Below are positions 7,448 to 11,551 of a stretch of 11,551 nt of DNA, in pieces; position 1 is the stretch's first letter; each line of letters opens with the position of its first letter. The translations under genes were made by a program, and so were the position numbers. Source of the stretch: Phycisphaerales bacterium UBA966 (lineage in GTDB: Bacteria > Planctomycetota > Phycisphaerae > Phycisphaerales > SM1A02); NCBI GenBank assembly GCA_002292895.1, contig DBCE01000174.1, positions 1 to 11,551 on the forward strand, given 5' to 3'. Under the pieces are notes generated by a model. That model saw only the letters and a program-made list of their open reading frames with translations. It was not told the origin of the DNA and did not search any database.

Positions 7448-8202
7448 CAGAAGATCTCGTCATCCAGCATCGAGCAGTTCATCCAGTCCACCACATACTC
7501 AGCCGCCGCCACCGCGCGACAGGTGCTTGGCAGGACCGATCCCTCACATCGGCATAGTGACTGGCAGTAGTCGCGCTCTGCCTGCACTTGGCAGCAGTAG
7601 ACGGTCGGAGCGACGGGATCGCAGCCGGGCGGAGTCGGCCACTGCTGGGCGCAGTTTCCCATGCAGTTTGCTGCCGGAGCGGCGCCCCCGGTTTCCAGCG
7701 AGGCCTTCAAGTTGCTGTCCATTATTGCCGTCCGAAAGACCTGCCAGGCTGGATCAGAGCTGAGCGCCTGCGTTCCGGTCGTCGTCGGCGGAAGCCCCGA
7801 ACCCGGCGGCGAGGGAATGACGGCCGCGATCTGGACCCCGCTGCGAGTGACGAAGAAGGATCGATCCTGCAGGAATATCACCGTGATCTCAGCGCCACTC
7901 TTGGCGTGTCTCGCGACGGCGGAGATGTTGCCCCCTGACTCCGTGATGCTGATCGAGCCGGCCGCGGATGGCTTGCCCACCACCTGGCAGAACCAGAGGT
8001 CCGATTGCGAGCTCGCCTCTGCTTCGGTTGCCACCTCATAGGTCTTGATCCCGGCGAGCGTTTCTTCGGTGCCAGCGGCGATCGTCGCCTGGACTTGGGC
8101 GGCTGCGGGAGCGCAGACGAGGAGCGCAAGAATTGTTGCCGATCGAACAGCATTTGCGAGGAATGTGGAGAGTCTCGGAGATTCGCTACGAACGATGGTC
8201 AT
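7447..8202 (-). CDS. Exported Cys-rich protein (251 aa), function unknown; first gene of the sigma/kinase operon
   Basis: Residues 1-36 form a signal peptide with a long positive start, a hydrophobic core (ATILALLVCAPAAA) and likely cleavage near AAA-QVQA. The middle (about 40-150) is beta-like with no recognised domain. The C-terminal 75 residues hold ten cysteines (180, 184, 194, 203, 204, 213, 217, 219, 228, 243), including NCMGNC, CC and CQSLCRC, consistent with a small disulfide-bonded domain outside the cell. It could be the external component of the sigma/kinase system, but nothing in the sequence proves contact with it. The gene begins 58 bases after repeat copy 3; the ATG at 8202 has only a weak purine-rich site (AGAAAG). 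Its stop overlaps the next start as TGATG. I do not recognise a family. Confidence 0.82.
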   Translation of the reverse strand: MTIVRSESPRLSTFLANAVRSATILALLVCAPAAAQVQATIAAGTEETLAGIKTYEVATEAEASSQSDLWFCQVVGKPSAAGSISITESGGNISAVARHAKSGAEITVIFLQDRSFFVTRSGVQIAAVIPSPPGSGLPPTTTGTQALSSDPAWQVFRTAIMDSNLKASLETGGAAPAANCMGNCAQQWPTPPGCDPVAPTVYCCQVQAERDYCQSLCRCEGSVLPSTCRAVAAAEYVVDWMNCSMLDDEIF

Positions 8203-8260
8203 GTTTAGGCTTTCTTCTGTGGCGAGGGATCCCCAGCACGATGCGGGGGCACGTTGGCAT

Positions 8261-8370
8261 CACCGTTTGCCCCGCCCCGATGTGACAGGCCAATCCGCCA
8301 GATTTTGAAATTTCTTTTGAACTCCCCCGAATGCGCTCTGTAGTTCATGGTGATCCGGGCGTTTTTGGGC
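8261..8370 (-). promoter_or_regulatory. Upstream repeat, copy 3 (diverged distal half)
   Basis: The gene-near half matches the other copies closely, including the minus-strand core GAAATTTCAAAATCTGGCGG and the GTCACATCGGGGCGGGG block. Beyond about 8330 similarity decays (tgcgctctgtagttcatggtg), and the hairpin found at the far end of copies 1, 2 and 4 is missing. If the element is a promoter for the sigma/kinase operon, the essential part should be the conserved half at 8261-8330. Confidence 0.65.
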
Positions 8371-8398
8371 CGATCGACCCACCCGGTCCATCAACGAA

Positions 8399-8431
8399 AT
8401 GAGCCGCCTCGACTTAGTCGAGGCGGCTCAT
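8399..8431 (-). terminator. Strong hairpin after the PEP-CTERM-like gene, likely terminator
   Basis: A perfect 15-bp stem (ATGAGCCGCCTCGAC and its complement) closes a three-base loop, beginning 29 bases past the stop of the 8460-9170 gene. On the minus strand it is followed by TTCGTT, only a weak T-run. It insulates that gene from repeat copy 3 and the sigma/kinase operon that follow. Confidence 0.65.
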
Positions 8432-8432
8432 G

Positions 8433-8464
8433 AATTCACTGATTCATCGATTCACCGATTCATC
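8433..8464. repeat. Short imperfect 8-bp tandem repeat at the gene end
   Basis: Four units run in series: AATTCACT, GATTCATC, GATTCACC, GATTCATC. The last unit contains the stop codon of the PEP-CTERM-like gene (8460-8462). It directly adjoins the terminator hairpin. Probably slippage-generated. Confidence 0.6.
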
Positions 8465-9170
8465 CTCGGCATCGCCGGCGACGACTTCCACATGCAGCAA
8501 TTCCAATCATTGCTAAGACACTTGGGGCGGGAACGGAAAGTGTGTAAGACATATCGTCCATGATGAACGCTCTTCCAGAGGTATTATTTACTACAGTATT
8601 TGTAATCTTCAGAGTGTCAATCCGATCATCAGGACCAGGATAAGAACTATTGCTCACCGTTGTTTGCTGAGTGTTGCTAATGCCTTGCGTGATGTCTAAA
8701 ACCTGCACGCCATTTCGGAAACCGACCAAGTGAATACTTCCCATAGACCAGAGAGAAGTGAACACAGCCTGATTGAACTTCCACAGGCTTCCATCGGTAC
8801 GGGAGATATTGTAAGTTGCATTGCTATTACTATTACTATAATAATATGCACTGTACATTGCAGTAGTTCCACGCACACCAATAGCATAAGCAGGACTGCT
8901 GTTGGTATTTAAGTACACGTTTTGCGAATTGTAATAAAACCAATTATAAGGAGATCCCCAAGTAAGTGTACTAGAAGTGAACGTGAATCCATCAACAGGA
9001 TCCGTTAACTGCTGCCCTGAAGAGTTACTTGAATTATAAGTGGCAGGCAGATTTTCAAATGTGAGAATGCCAGCGGATGCGACGCCTGTAGTCGCAGCCA
9101 AGCAACACACGCTTGAAGCGATCATTGTGGCGACCCGGTGACTGTGATTGCTGATGTGAAATGTAATCAT
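8460..9170 (-). CDS. PEP-CTERM-like exported surface protein (236 aa), AT-rich gene
   Basis: Residues 1-33 form a signal peptide (core MIASSVCCLAATTGVASA). The mature part is rich in Asn, Ser, Thr and Tyr and looks like a beta-sandwich: GILTFENLP at the start, DGFTFTSS, SIHLVGFRNG, and DDRIDTLKITNT with FIMDDMSY near the end. The last 24 residues, VPAPSVLAMIGIAACGSRRR followed by more basic residues, fit the tripartite PEP-CTERM pattern (Pro-containing motif, membrane helix, Arg cluster), which in other bacteria directs sorting by an exosortase; no exosortase is in the window. AAGGA lies about five bases before the ATG at 9170. The ATG overlaps the stop of a dockerin-gene remnant as ATGA. The gene is markedly more AT-rich than its neighbours, and its first 37 codons recur at 1-111. 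Confidence 0.88.
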   Translation of the reverse strand: MITFHISNHSHRVATMIASSVCCLAATTGVASAGILTFENLPATYNSSNSSGQQLTDPVDGFTFTSSTLTWGSPYNWFYYNSQNVYLNTNSSPAYAIGVRGTTAMYSAYYYSNSNSNATYNISRTDGSLWKFNQAVFTSLWSMGSIHLVGFRNGVQVLDITQGISNTQQTTVSNSSYPGPDDRIDTLKITNTVVNNTSGRAFIMDDMSYTLSVPAPSVLAMIGIAACGSRRRRCRG

Positions 9171-9227
9171 TGCGTTCCTTCCAGAGTGTTTACGAGCATT
9201 TCAATAACTGAGCAAAGCCCTACTTGA
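9060..9227. repeat. Direct repeat, copy B (partner at 1-168)
   Basis: This copy aligns gap-free with 1-168, with 14 mismatches. It spans the signal peptide of the PEP-CTERM-like gene, its ribosome binding site, and the last 19 codons of a dockerin-like gene whose remainder is missing here. The abrupt end at 9227 marks the breakpoint of that loss. Confidence 0.93.
9167..9227 (-). pseudogene. 3' remnant of a dockerin-like gene
   Basis: The last codons read QVGLCSVIEMLVNTLEGTQ-stop, matching the C-terminus of the 108-2039 protein (QVGLCSVVQMLADALEGTQ). Upstream of 9227 the similarity stops; the frame is open to an ATG at 9358, but the translated sequence there resembles nothing in the family, so a real 63-residue protein is unlikely. 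The remnant is what remains of a gene that once preceded the PEP-CTERM-like gene, with the same ATGA overlap. The 9228-9371 stretch between it and the next gene holds a small hairpin (9255-9269: GCCGTC, loop AGC, GACGGC) and nothing else I can name. Confidence 0.75.
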
Positions 9228-9371
9228 GCACGCGCCACCAATGCCCCAGCGCCCGCCGTCAGCGACGGCCGCCACCAAGAGATATGAGCCGAGTGCCAGG
9301 GTGGTCTGGGTTTGCTGGCGACACAGAATTCGACATGGTCGAGTAAGGACAGAAGCATCTCGTGGTTTCAT

Positions 9372-11411
9372 TTAGTTGTTCCCCTCGAGCGCGATCGCTA
9401 GAACCGTGACAGTCTCACACAACTGCACCTGCACAGAAGTCGGAAGTGCCCGCGCGAATTCCCCTAGGTCGTCTAGGCTCGCGAAGCCAAGTGCATTTAC
9501 CGCCACGGAGATTGGGATCGGATTTGAAACCGCCCATTGATCAACTGCACATTCAACCCGTACGGTAGATCCGCTGCCCGTGCCGATCCAGTTCCAATTA
9601 CCAAGAAATATACCGAGATCTGCACCGTTCACGACGTTATCCTCGTTCATGTCTCCATTTAGTTGATCACTTGGGTTGATCGGTCCCCACAAGCCCAGCA
9701 GCAGGCCGAGATCTGAACCGTTCACCTGGAGGTCGCCGTTCAGGTCGGAAGGCTCTGTGAGCAGGACAAGGAGCTCCGTGCTGGCCGCTCCTTCGCGGAT
9801 GTCACGCGCAATACCAACAGCAACCCCGGTCTGGGTGATGTCATGAATCGCCTCAATTATGATTCCGGGTGGCCGCAGCGTGATCGTGTCGGCATCAAAC
9901 GCGCACCATTGGGTCGATTGATTTGTCTGCTCTCGTCCGACCCAGATGCAGCCATGTAGCTCGCCGACCGGATTCCTGAAATCAGCACCAGTTGCACCTA
10001 CACCAATCCAGTGCCCGGAGGTCGGGACGCTGGTTATTCTCGCGATTCCGGAGTGGTTGTGACCGGTTGCGTTAATGGTTGGCACATGCTCGTGCAAGTC
10101 AAATAGTCGTCGATCCGATTCGGGGGCGATTGGGTCTAGTACCACTGCAGCATGCGCATGTGCGCAATTCGCTGACGAACAACCTTCTGAGATCGGCGCA
10201 CGGCGCTCCTCGATCAATCCAGCGAAGGCAGAAGACCTGCGGGCACGGGTATTTCCGATGGCCACAGACGAGAGTCGAACATCGGAGACGTGTACCAACT
10301 CGGAACCAATCGTCCGCACGCACGGCGCATTAATGGGGTAGCTGTCATCGCAAGCCACGCAGTGCTCCACGATGCTGACATCATCGGACTGGTTCCATGC
10401 GAAACTATCCCAATACTGGGTCCACACGCACAAGTCCGTCGGACCGTTCACGGTTTGGCGGCGGCTGCCGAGCGCGTAGCACGCCTGCCACGTCGGAAAT
10501 CCCTCGTCCGAAGGTGGAACCACCGCTTGCGAGAAGGAAGCAATTTGCGGGTCGCTGGTTGGCCATGACGAACACCAGCTTGAACTCAATCCGTCCCCAA
10601 AAGGCGTGCCCTGGGCCCCAGAGATACCAACGCGCGCTGCGAAAGATCGAGACCACCTTGAATTGTGCACCGCGGCGATGGCGCCGGTGGCGAGTGCATT
10701 GTGTGCGCTACTTGTATCAGCGGCCCCGACGGCGAGCGCTATCGAATCAATCGGCTGCCCGGAACACCAAGGATTACTAGTGCCGAAGATTCGGGATGGT
10801 GATGAGCCACCCACGTCTGCGATTGTGGTCGGTTGCCATGCTGACGCGGTCACAGCTGGATCGGTCGCTGAATCGAACAGCATCGCCCCGACGACCACTC
10901 CGGCGTCATTCCCGTCGGTGGCGACGGTTCCGATGGCATCGACGGATACGGGCAGAGTCGCCGGTCCACTCGGTGCCGCGCCAGTGAGGGGACCCCACCG
11001 CATAGCACGGCATCCGGCAGGTCCGGTTTCCCCATTTGACAGGACCGTGCCGATGATCGTGTCGCCGCGAACGATCCTGAATCGAAGTCCCTCGCCAAAG
11101 ACGCTAAGGCTTGGCCAGTAGGCAAGTTTAAAAAGGCTGTTGGATTCGATCGACCTTGGTCCGAGCGAGCTCGCCAGCACGACCGCTCGATACACCTGGG
11201 GAGTGGCCGAGGCCTGAAATGTGATTGACGTTGAAGCTACAGCAGAAATCGCAATCAGCAGTGCCGCACGGCGGTGGGCTGGGTGGGCCGATTGCAGCAG
11301 TCGCTTGTCCCCCGTTGGAACAGTGGGAAGCGCCGGTATCCGAGCCTCCTTTGAGTGCGAGGTTTCTCCGGAGCAAATCGGCGTGGTTTGAGGCAACTTG
11401 GAATTCTTCAT
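9372..11411 (-). CDS. Large exported dockerin-like protein (679 aa), paralogue of the 108-2039 protein
   Basis: A secreted protein of unknown function. A long basic lead of about 48 residues precedes the hydrophobic core AALLIAISAVASTSITFQAS, with likely cleavage before TPQVYR. The mature part parallels the other paralogue: GEGLRFRIV (107-114) against GDGLRFRFC, AIGTVATDGNDAGVVVG (159-175), HCVACD (350-355), CSSANCAHAHAAVV (411-424) and WCAFD. Two dockerin-like repeats follow at 556-576 (DLNGDLQVNGSDLG) and 586-606 (GDMNEDNVVNGADLG), then the tail LGFASLDDLGEFARAL. The start is uncertain. I take the ATG at 11411, just after GGGGG; the frame stays open to 11453, but that extension lies inside repeat copy 4. 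The remnant and the PEP-CTERM-like gene follow downstream. Some aspartates of the second repeat are replaced (NEDNVV), so calcium binding there may be weaker. Confidence 0.87.
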   Translation of the reverse strand: MKNSKLPQTTPICSGETSHSKEARIPALPTVPTGDKRLLQSAHPAHRRAALLIAISAVASTSITFQASATPQVYRAVVLASSLGPRSIESNSLFKLAYWPSLSVFGEGLRFRIVRGDTIIGTVLSNGETGPAGCRAMRWGPLTGAAPSGPATLPVSVDAIGTVATDGNDAGVVVGAMLFDSATDPAVTASAWQPTTIADVGGSSPSRIFGTSNPWCSGQPIDSIALAVGAADTSSAHNALATGAIAAVHNSRWSRSFAARVGISGAQGTPFGDGLSSSWCSSWPTSDPQIASFSQAVVPPSDEGFPTWQACYALGSRRQTVNGPTDLCVWTQYWDSFAWNQSDDVSIVEHCVACDDSYPINAPCVRTIGSELVHVSDVRLSSVAIGNTRARRSSAFAGLIEERRAPISEGCSSANCAHAHAAVVLDPIAPESDRRLFDLHEHVPTINATGHNHSGIARITSVPTSGHWIGVGATGADFRNPVGELHGCIWVGREQTNQSTQWCAFDADTITLRPPGIIIEAIHDITQTGVAVGIARDIREGAASTELLVLLTEPSDLNGDLQVNGSDLGLLLGLWGPINPSDQLNGDMNEDNVVNGADLGIFLGNWNWIGTGSGSTVRVECAVDQWAVSNPIPISVAVNALGFASLDDLGEFARALPTSVQVQLCETVTVLAIALEGNN

Positions 11412-11420
11412 TACCCCCAT

Positions 11421-11551
11421 CACCGTTTGACCCGCCCCGATGTGACCGACCAATCCGCCAGATTTTGAAAATTCTTTTTAACGGCCCCTGATCGCGCTCT
11501 CCGGTTCACGGCCGAATGAGCGTTTGTGGGGCAGGGCGCCGCATCCGGCGC
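11421..11551 (-). promoter_or_regulatory. Upstream repeat, copy 4 (putative shared promoter/leader)
   Basis: This copy spans 131 bp to the window edge, with one extra base relative to copies 1 and 2 near 11470-11480. The core AATCTGGCGGATTGG and the CCGGAGAGCGCGATC block (minus strand) are kept. The distal hairpin is 11536-11551: GCGCCG, loop CATC, CGGCGC. Only nine bases separate the repeat from the chosen ATG at 11411, so any promoter for this gene must lie within the repeat or farther upstream, and part of the repeat would be transcribed. Confidence 0.7.

Noticed and set aside
8433..8464. CRISPR-like array from the 8-bp tandem units
   Set aside because: The units are contiguous, too short, and have no spacers; no CRISPR-associated genes are present in the window.
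9167..9358. A 63-residue protein gene ending at 9167
   Set aside because: Only the last 19 codons resemble the dockerin-like family; the rest has no resemblance and no clear ribosome binding site. Called as a remnant.
11412..11453. Start of the large dockerin-like gene at 11453
   Set aside because: The added residues come from repeat copy 4, and a similar peptide (MVGHSGAGQTV) appears in a different frame context at copy 1, so this is repeat DNA and not conserved protein. The ATG at 11411 is preferred but not proven.

Overview
This window looks like chromosomal DNA from a planctomycete, most plausibly of the Phycisphaerae type. Nobody can name the organism from this sequence alone. The pointers are paired dockerin-like DLNGD...NGADLG repeats in large exported proteins, a PEP-CTERM-like tail of the VPAPS...RRRR kind, an ECF sigma factor encoded next to a transmembrane Ser/Thr kinase, and membrane proteins with CxxC...CxxC zinc ribbons. 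All genes I accept lie on the minus strand, so the biological order runs from the right end of the window to the left.

Region by region, in transcription order: (1) 11421-11551 is an upstream repeat (copy 4), followed by a large exported dockerin-like protein (9372-11411), a short 3' remnant of a second such gene (9167-9227) and an AT-rich PEP-CTERM-like protein (8460-9170), ending in a strong hairpin (8399-8431). (2) 8261-8370 is repeat copy 3, followed by a tight four-gene operon (8202 to 4782): exported Cys-rich protein, zinc-ribbon six-helix membrane protein, transmembrane Ser/Thr kinase, ECF-type sigma factor. Each gene overlaps the next. (3) 4440-4781 has no gene. (4) 4310-4439 is repeat copy 2, followed by an exported protein with regularly spaced cysteines (2993-4126) and a zinc-ribbon membrane protein (2272-2973). 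(5) 2087-2216 is repeat copy 1, followed by a second large dockerin-like protein (108-2039), which overlaps by ATGA the start of a second PEP-CTERM-like gene (1-111) that runs off the window.

Two themes stand out. First, all four transcription units are preceded by the same ~130 bp repeat in the same orientation, 9 to 183 bases from the first start codon, which suggests a shared promoter or leader and hence co-regulation. Second, the contents are nearly all envelope-directed: two paralogous dockerin-like proteins each paired with a PEP-CTERM-like protein, two exported Cys-rich proteins each followed by a zinc-ribbon membrane protein, and a sigma/kinase pair. A reasonable hypothesis, not shown by the sequence, is that the sigma/kinase operon senses the envelope and controls the repeat-linked genes. 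The 168 bp direct repeat at 1-168 and 9060-9227 shows that the dockerin-like/PEP-CTERM pair arose by duplication.
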